Of a DNA stretch of 64,000 nt, positions 44,350 through 54,556 are shown piece after piece. The DNA lies in NCBI GenBank assembly GCA_026129905.1, contig JAHCHE010000027.1, positions 58,123 to 122,122 of the forward strand. Direction: 5' to 3'. The notes below the pieces were generated by a model that was not told the origin of the DNA, searched no databases, and worked only from the letters and a program-made list of their open reading frames with translations. A program made the position numbers and the translations under genes. Source of the stretch: Bryobacteraceae bacterium. GTDB lineage: Bacteria; Acidobacteriota; Terriglobia; Bryobacterales; Bryobacteraceae. The stretch's first letter is position 1; every line of letters begins with the position of its first letter.

Positions 44350-45274
44350 GGGAGCTTTCCGTGGCCGGCTCGGCCCCGGCGTCGGCCGGAGGGCTCGAAG
44401 TTTCCGGCTGTGGACCCTTCGGCTCGGCCTCCGGCTCGGAATCGGTGAGCGCCAGCCGCGCCAGTTCCTCGAATTCCTTCAACGTCGGCAGTTCGCCCAG
44501 TTCCTTCAAGCCGAACTGCACCAGGAAATCCTTCGTTGTCTTGTAAAGGACTGGCCGCCCGATCACCGCCTTGCGGCCCGCCGCCGTGATCAGCTTCCGG
44601 TCCAGGAGCGTCTTGAGCACACCGGCGCCCTGAACGCCGCGGATCTCCATGATCTCCGGCGCGGTAATCGGCTGCTTGTAGGCGATCACCGCCAGCGTCT
44701 CCAGGGCCGCCATCGAAAGTTTCAACGGCGGCGTGAGCTTCTTGACGAACGTCCGGATCGCCTCGTGATGCTCCGGCTTGGTCCCCATCTTGTACCCGCC
44801 GGCCAACTCGCGAATGGTGAGCCCGCGCTCGGGGCGGCTGTACTCGGCCGTCAATTCCGCCAGCAGTTTTTCCACTCTCGCCGCTGGCTGGTCGAGCGCC
44901 TCGGCGATCTGCCGTGAAGTCAGCGGCTCGTCGGTGATGTACACCACCGCCTCGATGATCGCCTTCAGCCGCGCGTCCTCGGCCTCTCCCGCAGCCCTCT
45001 CCTCCGACCCGGCGTCGGGTAGCAGGTCCTCCACAGACACCGTTTCGTCGATCGCTTCCTGCCCGCCGGCGGCATCCATCTTCTCGGGCGGCGCTTCGGC
45101 TTCGGTGGCGTTGTCCGGCGTCACCCCGTCGACGCCTTCCTCAATCGCGATAGTCTCCTCGGCCGCGGACGCGTCGACCGATGTGGTCTCGCCGGACTCG
45201 GCCGGCTCGTTCCCGGCGGGCGCCTCCGGCGCGGTTTCGCTCTCTGCCGGTGTCGGTACGTCGTTCGCTTTCAT
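44342..45274 (-). CDS. scpB: Segregation and condensation protein B
   Basis: A 310-residue ScpB with two winged-helix domains at about residues 100-265 (IIEAVVYITDEPLTSRQIAEAL, LELAGGYKMGTKPEH-like IRELAGGYKMGTKPEHHEAI, LSMAALETLAVIAYKQPITAPEIMEIRGV, KLITAAGRKAVIGRPVLYKTTKDFLVQFGL). ScpB dimers bind ScpA and SMC to form bacterial condensin. The first 100 residues are an acidic, low-complexity tail rich in Glu, Ala and Asp, and the last 40 are also acidic and Pro-rich; typical ScpB is about 190 residues. The tails look disordered. scpA is six bases upstream. Confidence 0.95.
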   Translation of the reverse strand: MKANDVPTPAESETAPEAPAGNEPAESGETTSVDASAAEETIAIEEGVDGVTPDNATEAEAPPEKMDAAGGQEAIDETVSVEDLLPDAGSEERAAGEAEDARLKAIIEAVVYITDEPLTSRQIAEALDQPAARVEKLLAELTAEYSRPERGLTIRELAGGYKMGTKPEHHEAIRTFVKKLTPPLKLSMAALETLAVIAYKQPITAPEIMEIRGVQGAGVLKTLLDRKLITAAGRKAVIGRPVLYKTTKDFLVQFGLKELGELPTLKEFEELARLALTDSEPEAEPKGPQPETSSPPADAGAEPATESSHG

Positions 45275-45280
45275 CTATAT

Positions 45281-46069
45281 CTAGGAATATCCCTGCTCGA
45301 TCGCCGCCATTGCGTCATTGGAAGCGAACGCTCGCTCGAAGCCGCTGTGCTTGCGAATGTGAATCTCGCCGAAACTGTCCCTCTGAAGGACCCCCAGCGC
45401 CTGCATCCGCACCATCTCCAGGATCGCCAGAAAGAGGCAGATCATGGCTCGGCGCGTGTTCTGCCGCTCGAACAACTCCGTCACCGAGATTTTCCCGTCG
45501 GCGGGCAGCGCGCTCAGCCGGGTCCTCAGAAACTGGATCATATCGTGAACCGTAACCTCTTCCTGGTTCACCTCGTAAAGCGGCCGGCTCTTGGACCGTT
45601 CCAGAACTGCCTGGAACGTCTTCACCAAGTCGAACAGCGTCACCGCCAGGTCGGGAACGTCGTCCTCGGAGAGAAACTCGCCGACCTGCGGATTCGACCA
45701 CACCGCTTCTTCGATCAGCCGCTTCTGGTGCAGCATCTCCGCCGCATTCTTGAACCGTTCGTGCTCCAGCAGCCGCTGCACGAGTTCGCTGCGAGGATCG
45801 TCTTCCTCGACGCCTGCTTCCACCAGCGCGGGATCCTTCGGCAGCAACATCTTCGACTTGATGTGGATCAGCGTGGCGGCCATGTAGACGAACTCGGCGC
45901 CAAGTTCGATATTCATCTCCGCGGCCTGTTCCATGTACGCCAGGTACTGCGCGGTGATTTTGGCGATGGGAATGTCGTAAATGTCGATCTCCTGCTTGCG
46001 GATCAGGTCCAGCAGCAGGTCCAGAGGCCCCTCGTACTGCTCCAGTTGCACGTTTAGCGGCGATGACAC
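45281..46069 (-). CDS. scpA: Segregation and condensation protein A
   Basis: A 262-residue kleisin. The N-terminus has the SMC-binding signature VQLEQYEGPLDLLLDLIRKQEIDIYDIPIAKITAQYL, the middle AEFVYMAATLIHIKSKMLLP, and the C-terminus the winged helix TRRAMICLFLAILEMVRMQALGVLQRDSFGEIHI. It bridges the heads of the SMC dimer with ScpB for chromosome compaction and segregation. It starts the scpA-scpB-rluB run on the minus strand, followed by the CoA-binding gene, all overlapping or nearly touching. Confidence 0.95.
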   Translation of the reverse strand: MSSPLNVQLEQYEGPLDLLLDLIRKQEIDIYDIPIAKITAQYLAYMEQAAEMNIELGAEFVYMAATLIHIKSKMLLPKDPALVEAGVEEDDPRSELVQRLLEHERFKNAAEMLHQKRLIEEAVWSNPQVGEFLSEDDVPDLAVTLFDLVKTFQAVLERSKSRPLYEVNQEEVTVHDMIQFLRTRLSALPADGKISVTELFERQNTRRAMICLFLAILEMVRMQALGVLQRDSFGEIHIRKHSGFERAFASNDAMAAIEQGYS

Positions 46070-46123
46070 TCTCTATAGCTTACAGCGAATCGTCCGCCGC
46101 TCTTCACTCTGCGGATAACGCCG

Positions 46124-47536
46124 TTAGCCGCCCGGCGGCCCCGGCCGCTTCGGGGGCGCGGGAGCGGGCTTAAAGAAGAGGATGACATCGGCGGTGAGAT
46201 CCTTTTCGTTCAGCTTGGTTTCCGCCCGCGTCTCACCCAGGTTGTCGAACACGCCCTGCTCGCGCACCTGCTGCAGAAAATAGTCCCCGTACTCGCCCGG
46301 GAACGGGTCGCCTTCAGCCAAGCCCCAGATGCGCCGGATCTCGTGCTCGCCGTTGATGTCGAGTCCCTTCACCTCGAGCTTGCCGAACTTGTACTGCGGC
46401 CCCGGATCCACCACCAGCGCCAGGTCCACCACTTTCTTCTCTTCATCCACCCGCCGTTCGGCGCGCGATGTCGCCTTCATGTATCCGTCCCGGCGCATCC
46501 GCGCGTTCATCCTCCCCAGCGCGGCTTCCACTTCCTGGAAGTTCGCCAGGTCGCCGATCTTCAGCGCCGCCGCCTCCAGCAACTGCTGGTTCATCGACGC
46601 CGTGCCTTCCACCCGCACCTCGCCGAGTTTGTAGGTCTCCCCTTCGTTCACCTTGACGGTTACCTTGAGGCCCTTCACGTCGCCCCGAGCGGGCTCCGTT
46701 GTAATCGAGGGGAACGAGACGCCCACCCGCCCCCGGGCTTCATAGAGCGGCCTAATGCTGGTCTCCAGAAGTTGCCGAAACCTCGTCTCGGTATACCGCG
46801 AGCCGACCGCGACGCCTCGAACCGCTTCCCGCAACATTCCGTCCGGAATCGCGTCGCTGCCCGTGAAAACCACCTCCGCCACCACCGGCAGCGCGCCCGC
46901 GGGCCGAAACATGATGTACAGCTCCTCGGGCCGGTCCGATGTCAGCTCCCCGGTGATCTCCTGGTCGATGCCCTTCCCCTTCAGGTACTTCTCCAGCAGG
47001 ACGGCGTACCGCGCGATCCACTCTTTGGTCCCGGGGACCTTCCCCGCGTACAGCGGGTCGTGCTCCTTTAGCCAGGCGATCATCTCCTCGTCCGGCGCCT
47101 TAATGTACTCGAACCGCATCGGGTAGATCTGCTGGATCTCGGCGACCTCGAATACGACCGCATAGCCCTCTCCACCCTCCGCCGGACCGTAGCGAAACGC
47201 GACGCTCTCGAACGCGCCGCTGGCAAGCAGCCGCTCCTGCGCGGCCTCGAACGTCTTCCGGTCGCCGGGCTGCCCGATCTTCAAGCCCGACACCGCCAGC
47301 ACCGACTCTTCGGAATAGTTCTCGTTTCCTTCGACCTTGAGCGAGCGGATCGTGAACGCGCCCGGCTTCGGAGCGGCGGGTTGTTGCGCGGGCGGAGCTG
47401 CGGCCGGACGCTGCGGCTTTGGCTTAGCCTGCGGAAAAGCCGGCAGAGCCGCCAGCGCGCACGCAAGCGCCAGCCCTGCGGCTGCGGAACTCCTGGCGGC
47501 CGGCGCGCCGATGCGGAGCGGGAGTGGACGCGACAT
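46124..47536 (-). CDS. POTRA-repeat exported protein without a beta-barrel
   Basis: A 470-residue exported protein with signal peptide GLALACALAALPAFPQA and a Pro/Ala linker. It then has about four or five POTRA-like repeats (TIRSLKVEGNENYSEESVLAVSGLKIGQP, VAEVVFTGSDAIPDGMLREAVRGVAVG, LGEVRVEGTASMNQQLLEAAALKIGDL, FGKLEVKGLDINGEHEIRRIWGLAEGDPF). POTRA domains in BamA/TamA pass outer-membrane proteins to the barrel. Here the protein ends in a Pro-rich tail (APAPPKRPGPPGG) with no barrel. ATG 47536 is the first start downstream of the tRNA gene; longer frames would run through the tRNA. Confidence 0.85.
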   Translation of the reverse strand: MSRPLPLRIGAPAARSSAAAGLALACALAALPAFPQAKPKPQRPAAAPPAQQPAAPKPGAFTIRSLKVEGNENYSEESVLAVSGLKIGQPGDRKTFEAAQERLLASGAFESVAFRYGPAEGGEGYAVVFEVAEIQQIYPMRFEYIKAPDEEMIAWLKEHDPLYAGKVPGTKEWIARYAVLLEKYLKGKGIDQEITGELTSDRPEELYIMFRPAGALPVVAEVVFTGSDAIPDGMLREAVRGVAVGSRYTETRFRQLLETSIRPLYEARGRVGVSFPSITTEPARGDVKGLKVTVKVNEGETYKLGEVRVEGTASMNQQLLEAAALKIGDLANFQEVEAALGRMNARMRRDGYMKATSRAERRVDEEKKVVDLALVVDPGPQYKFGKLEVKGLDINGEHEIRRIWGLAEGDPFPGEYGDYFLQQVREQGVFDNLGETRAETKLNEKDLTADVILFFKPAPAPPKRPGPPGG

Positions 47537-47656
47537 GTCTCCTATTATGTTGACGCACCGGGCGGGGCGGGCGCTTCGAGGCTGTCGCGACTTTCTCCGG
47601 GCAAACGCTCCGAAGCGCCTCCGCAACAAACCTGATGACGACCCGTGCGGTTTGAA

Positions 47657-47732
<76 letters not shown>

Positions 47733-47822
47733 GGAGCCTCTAGTATAACACCCGCCGCCCCTCTTCTCTACGCCGCGACCGCCTCGGCTGCCGCCCCCGG
47801 GCCGCATAACCAGCGAGAACCC

Positions 47823-48908
47823 CTAAAGCCCCAGCAGCCGCGCTGCGTTGTCGTGATACACCTTCCGCAATATGCCGTCCGGCAGCCCCAGACCGTAAAT
47901 CCGCCACCGGCCCTGCGGCGGCGTAGGCGCTGTCGAGTAGTCGAAGTATTCATCCTCGGTTTCCAGAAACCGGTAGTAGATCTCGTACAGCCCGTCGCTG
48001 AAGACCTGCTGCGGGTATTCCTTCTCCCCGTGCGGCACGGCGTCCGTGCCGAACAGAATCCGGTCCTGGTACTTGTCGAAGAATTTCCGCGCCGTGCGGA
48101 ACTGGCGGCCCAACTCGCTGATCCGCGCGCCGAATTCCACCAGCATGTTCGGATAGCGGTCCAGGCAGGACGACATGTAACCGAGATTCTCCGCCAATCC
48201 GACGTGCAGAACCAGAAACTGGGTCCTCGGATGTCGCGCCGTCACGCGATTCCGCGCTTCTTCCAACTCGCGCTCCGCCGGAAAATCCCCGCCGTGGAAC
48301 GACCAGTCCGGATGCGCTGCCAGTTCCTCGTACCGCTCGTTGTAGCGGTCCACCGGCAGGAAAAACGCCTCCGGTGCGGATGTGTGTATGGCTACCGGCA
48401 TGCCCAGCGCGCCGGCCGCTTCCCACATCGGGTCGAACCGCGGATCGTCCACCTTGATCAGCCGCCCGGAAGTCACCTTCTCGCGTAGCCCGAGCCCCAG
48501 CGTCATCAGGATCTTGACACCGCGCGCGCCGGCTTTCCGCGCCCGCTCCAGTTCATCCGCCTGAAACTGCGCGTAGCCGGCCTCCGCGATGCGGCTGTAC
48601 CAGGGTTCCGTGAAAATCAGAAAACGCTCCGGATGGCGTCCGCTCCAATAGCGAACGCATTCCTCGAGCCCCTTGCCATATCCGCCGGTCAGGTTCACCA
48701 TCAAGCGGATGTTCTTGCGGTCCATCACCGCCAGAATCTCTTCCGGCGTCGCGATCTGCGTCACTTTCTGCTCGCCGGCCAGAACGTCGCCCCACGACAG
48801 ATGCGTGTGGATGTCGATCGCCGGAAAGCGCGATTTCTCGATCTTCGTCACCCGCGCCTGCAGCATACTGCGCGGATCGAATTCATTGAGCGGCAACCTG
48901 GCGGACAT
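47823..48908 (-). CDS. Amidohydrolase family protein
   Basis: A 361-residue metal-dependent hydrolase of the amidohydrolase_2 group: the metal motif IDIHTHLSW near residue 33, VAIHTSAPEAFFLPVDRYNERYEELAAHPDW in the middle, FLVLHVGLAENLGYMSSCLDRYPNMLVEFGARI and the final Asp in RILFGTDAVPHG. The family includes decarboxylases and hydrolases of small aromatic acids. The substrate here is unknown. It follows the Gfo/Idh gene by five bases in the same direction, so a joint catabolic role is likely. No signal peptide; cytoplasmic. Confidence 0.9.
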   Translation of the reverse strand: MSARLPLNEFDPRSMLQARVTKIEKSRFPAIDIHTHLSWGDVLAGEQKVTQIATPEEILAVMDRKNIRLMVNLTGGYGKGLEECVRYWSGRHPERFLIFTEPWYSRIAEAGYAQFQADELERARKAGARGVKILMTLGLGLREKVTSGRLIKVDDPRFDPMWEAAGALGMPVAIHTSAPEAFFLPVDRYNERYEELAAHPDWSFHGGDFPAERELEEARNRVTARHPRTQFLVLHVGLAENLGYMSSCLDRYPNMLVEFGARISELGRQFRTARKFFDKYQDRILFGTDAVPHGEKEYPQQVFSDGLYEIYYRFLETEDEYFDYSTAPTPPQGRWRIYGLGLPDGILRKVYHDNAARLLGL

Positions 48909-48913
48909 CGATT

Positions 48914-50188
48914 TCAGCCCTCAAGCGCGAACGATGGTTTCCGCGTCTTCCATCTTCCGCGTGTGAAATCCGGACAGGCCACCGGCGCGCTGCCCTGCGC
49001 AATCGACTGCTCCGAAAGCGGGATAATCACGCTCATCGTCACGGAGTCGTACACGTCGATCGGCGCCGGGCCCCCCCTCCGCACCGCCTCGATGAAGAGC
49101 GACAACTCCAGGTAATCCGTGCCTCCATGGCCGAAGTCGGGCGAGCCGACGGCCAGCGCCTTCCACCAGGAATGATCGTACTTGTCCTGGTATGGCGGAA
49201 ACGGCTCCCATTTTTCGTATTCGGGACTCCGGCCGGCGATGTATACCGCGTTCCGCGCCTCGTCGTAGAGTCCTTCGGCGCCCTGGATCATCCACCGGTT
49301 GTCGTAGGGCCGCGGCAATTGCATGTCGTTGTTGATCACGATCGTATTGCCGCGCGCCGTTTTCACCACGGAGGTCACAATGTCGCCCTGCCGGTACCTC
49401 CGCGACGCCGCCGGGTGCTTGGAACCGAATTTTTTTCGAAAATCGTTGTTAATTCCCAGCGATCGCGACGCCGTCGACGTCAATTGCGCGAAACAGTCGC
49501 CGCAATTGATGTCCATCCAGCTCAACACCGGCCCCAGGCTGTGGGTCGGGTAGGGATCCGCGTTCCGCCGCAGCAGGTGCTCGCCGCTCCAGCGCGGGTT
49601 TCCCTCTTTGTCGAAATACCAGTAAATGCAATTGTGCGAGTGCGCGCAGTGGCAGTGGACGATCTCGCCCAGCAGCCCCAGGCGGATCATGTTCAGCAAG
49701 GCCAGGTTCGGCCGGAGGAAACTCCAGTTCTCCAGCATCATGCATGGCATGCCGGTCTGTTCCGACGTATCCACCAGTTGCCAGCACTCCTCGACGGTGA
49801 TCGCGGCCGGCACTTCGACAGCCACGTACTTGCCCGCCCGCATGCCATGCGCCGCCATCCGCGCGTGCCATTCCCACGGCGTGGCGATCAGCACGGCGTC
49901 GAGGTCCTCCCGGGCCATCAGGCGTTCGTAATCTTGTTCGTGCCGCCCGTAGCCTTCCGGAGCCGGATGTCCCGCTTTCCGCACCGCGTCCCGCGCTTGT
50001 TCGAGGTTTTGCGCATTGATGTCGCAGATCGCGGGAACCGCGGCGATATCCAGCGCCAGCAGCGTGCGCAGCAGACCCGTCCCCCGTCCGCCCGAGCCCA
50101 CAAGTCCCACGCGTGGTAAGAATCGATCCGGCGCCGCGGCGCCGGCGCTTGCCGCGAGAAATTCCCGGCGCGCGATTGGCTTCACCAT
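48914..50188 (-). CDS. Gfo/Idh/MocA-family oxidoreductase with Tat signal
   Basis: A 424-residue NAD(P)-dependent oxidoreductase: Rossmann motif VGLVGSGGRGTGLLRTLLALD, then AICDINAQNLEQARDAVRKAG, the family's VLIATPWEWHARMAAHGMRAGKYVAVEVPAA segment and a C-terminal alpha/beta domain. The N-terminus ARREFLAASAGAAA is a twin-arginine signal, common among exported Gfo/Idh proteins of Acidobacteria and Planctomycetes, which are often glycosidases or sugar dehydrogenases. The ATG at 50188 gives the complete signal. The amidohydrolase gene follows after five bases. Confidence 0.92.
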   Translation of the reverse strand: MVKPIARREFLAASAGAAAPDRFLPRVGLVGSGGRGTGLLRTLLALDIAAVPAICDINAQNLEQARDAVRKAGHPAPEGYGRHEQDYERLMAREDLDAVLIATPWEWHARMAAHGMRAGKYVAVEVPAAITVEECWQLVDTSEQTGMPCMMLENWSFLRPNLALLNMIRLGLLGEIVHCHCAHSHNCIYWYFDKEGNPRWSGEHLLRRNADPYPTHSLGPVLSWMDINCGDCFAQLTSTASRSLGINNDFRKKFGSKHPAASRRYRQGDIVTSVVKTARGNTIVINNDMQLPRPYDNRWMIQGAEGLYDEARNAVYIAGRSPEYEKWEPFPPYQDKYDHSWWKALAVGSPDFGHGGTDYLELSLFIEAVRRGGPAPIDVYDSVTMSVIIPLSEQSIAQGSAPVACPDFTRGRWKTRKPSFALEG

Positions 50189-50314
50189 AGGCTAGCTCCT
50201 GACAGTATTCAGGATATAACTGTCCGCGATTGCCTGCGCCGCCCCATGCCCGGCGCCCCCGTTGCCGCCGTAGCCCGCCCTCGGCAGTTCCCTGGCTATG
50301 AACCGCGAACCGGT

Positions 50315-50344
50315 TTGACGCCTTTTTGGCTGCTGGAATACACT
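50315..50344 (+). promoter_or_regulatory. Probable promoter and long leader of metK
   Basis: TTGACG (50315-50320), 18 bases, TACACT (50339-50344). The leader to the metK start is about 170 bases and contains small hairpins (GGTG-ATCT-CACC; CGCGG...CCGCG). I compared it by eye with what I remember of SAM-I, SAM-II and SAH riboswitches and found no match. The stretch 50189-50521 holds nothing else. Confidence 0.5.
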
Positions 50345-50521
50345 GGAAGCTTGGTTTCCCGCGGGTGATCTCACCTCCACTTCGGATTGCCGGATGCTCA
50401 TCGTACGGAATCGCAGGTCGGCGCCGGGAGCGCGGGAACGCCAGGAGCCGGATCGCGGTTGACCCCGCGGCCCATCGCGTCCGGCCGCCGAACAATTCAA
50501 TCGCGGAGGGCTACGCGGACC

Positions 50522-52998
<2,477 letters not shown>

Positions 52999-53056
52999 TC
53001 GAAGCAACAGCGACTCGCCGTCAGCCGGCTGCTGCCGTAGAAGCTGTGAAGAATTT

Positions 53057-53134
53057 AGCCGCCCATGAACGCAGAGAAACACAGATCAAGAAAAACCAGG
53101 ATCTATCGGTGTTCATCGGCGTTCATCGGTGGCT
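53057..53134. repeat. Imperfect inverted repeat of the wide-spread ACGCAGAG/TTCATCGG type
   Basis: A left arm of about 31 bases beginning AGCCGCCCATGAACGCAGAG and a right arm that, complemented, begins AGCCACCGATGAACGCCGAT pair with scattered mismatches around an A-rich loop. The right arm also holds two direct copies of GTTCATCGG. Similar intergenic sequences occur in many bacterial phyla. It lies between ahcY and tig. Confidence 0.6.
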
Positions 53135-53178
53135 GACATCGATTTCACACTCGTAAGGAGCGGAAAGGTTCACTCAGC

Positions 53179-54456
53179 GTGGCACTCGTCGAGGGTTGTA
53201 AGCACAGGTTCGAAATCACCGTTCCGGTCGCCGAGGTCGAGCAGGAAACCGCCCGCGTTGTCGAGTCACTAAGGGCCAAGGTTCGGCTCCCCGGCTTCCG
53301 CCCGGGCAAGGTCCCCGCCGCCATGATCCGCGCCAAGTTCCCAGACGACGTGCGTCAGGGCGTCATCGAGGCCCTCATCCCGAAACGCGTCCGCTCCACC
53401 ATCGAGCAGGAACGGCTTGCGGTCGTCGGCGAGCCGCACGTCAAAGACGTCCGGTTCCATGCCGGCGAACCGCTTCAATTCACGCTCGAACTCGAGACCT
53501 TCCCCGAATTCGAGCTGGGCGACTACCTCAACACCACGGTGACCTACCGGGAGCCGGTGGTCGCCGAGGAGGACGTGGACCAGCGGCTCGAGGCGCTCCG
53601 GGACCAGAAGGCCCAGTACGTGAACATCGATCCACGCCCCGCCGCGGAGGGCGACTACGCCGTCGTTTCCCTCGAAAGCCGCGCTGGAGTCGAAGGCAAG
53701 CCGATTCGCCAGGACGAACTGGTTCTGCATCTGGGCGACCCCGATACCCTGGCCGACTTCACCCGCAACATCGCCGGCATGACGCCCGACGACGAAAAGG
53801 ATTTCGATGTCGCCTATCCGGAGGACTACGCCGAGGAACGTCTGTCCGGCAAGACCGTACGCTTCCACCTGCGGCTGAAAGCGATCCGCCGCAAGGAACT
53901 TCCGGAACTGAACGACGAATTCGCCGGCGAGCTCGGCGATTACAAGAACGTCGAAGAGCTTCGCGACGCCGTCCGCAACATGCTCATCGCCGACCGCGAA
54001 GCCCGCGCGCGCCAGGACTCCAAGGACGAACTCGTCGATCGCCTCGTCGAAATGCACGACTTCCCCGTCCCGGAATCCATGGTCGAGCGCCAGGCCGAGG
54101 CGTCCATCGAGACCCGCCTCCGCGAACTCGCCGCGCAGGGCATCGACCCGCGCATGATCAAGCTCGACTGGGAGAAGGCCAAGGAAACCCAGCGGGAACG
54201 CGCCCGCCGGTTCGTGAAGGGTTCCCTCATCCTGGAACGGATCGCCGAGCGTGAAAGCATCGAAACCATGGTCGACGAACTCGACCGCGAGGTCCAGCGC
54301 ATCGCCCGGCAGCGCGGCGAACCCGTCCCCGCCGTCCGCAGGGAACTCGAACAGGAAGGCCACTTGCGCACCCTCGCTCACCGCATCCGGATCGACAAGA
54401 CGGTCACTTTCCTGTTCGAGAAAGCCCGCAAGTCCGCCCCGGCGGAAAACACGTAG
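53179..54456 (+). CDS. tig: Trigger factor
   Basis: A 425-residue ribosome-bound chaperone. The N-terminal ribosome-binding domain has the tail-signature GFRPGKVPAAMIRAKF (residues about 37-52; family GFRxGKxP), followed by a PPIase-like domain (about 145-235; EGDYAVVSLESRA, YPEDYAEERLSGKTVRFHLRLKAI) and the C-terminal helical substrate-binding arms. It folds nascent chains at the exit tunnel. Start: GTG 53179 with AAGG at about ten bases upstream. In many bacteria tig precedes clpP-clpX, but those are not here. Confidence 0.93.
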   Translation: MALVEGCKHRFEITVPVAEVEQETARVVESLRAKVRLPGFRPGKVPAAMIRAKFPDDVRQGVIEALIPKRVRSTIEQERLAVVGEPHVKDVRFHAGEPLQFTLELETFPEFELGDYLNTTVTYREPVVAEEDVDQRLEALRDQKAQYVNIDPRPAAEGDYAVVSLESRAGVEGKPIRQDELVLHLGDPDTLADFTRNIAGMTPDDEKDFDVAYPEDYAEERLSGKTVRFHLRLKAIRRKELPELNDEFAGELGDYKNVEELRDAVRNMLIADREARARQDSKDELVDRLVEMHDFPVPESMVERQAEASIETRLRELAAQGIDPRMIKLDWEKAKETQRERARRFVKGSLILERIAERESIETMVDELDREVQRIARQRGEPVPAVRRELEQEGHLRTLAHRIRIDKTVTFLFEKARKSAPAENT

Positions 54457-54497
54457 CCGCATCAGGCGCCCTTCGCGCGCCACGCGTTCCCCCAACA

Positions 54498-54530
54498 AAG
54501 AAAAACGGCGGCGCGACCCGTTGCCGTTTC
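54498..54530 (-). terminator. Intrinsic terminator of the receptor operon
   Basis: On the minus strand the stem GAAACGGC ... GCCGTTTTTC has 7 paired bases (54503-54509 with 54523-54529) and is followed by a T-run (TTTTTCTTT). It lies about 28 bases after the stop of the gene at 54557-56338. It converges with the end of tig. Confidence 0.75.
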
Positions 54531-54556
54531 AAAGCGCCGGTTTCAGCTTGGAGGAA

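Noticed and set aside
50345..50521. A SAM or SAH riboswitch before metK
   Set aside because: Hairpins are present, but no known aptamer core could be matched by eye.
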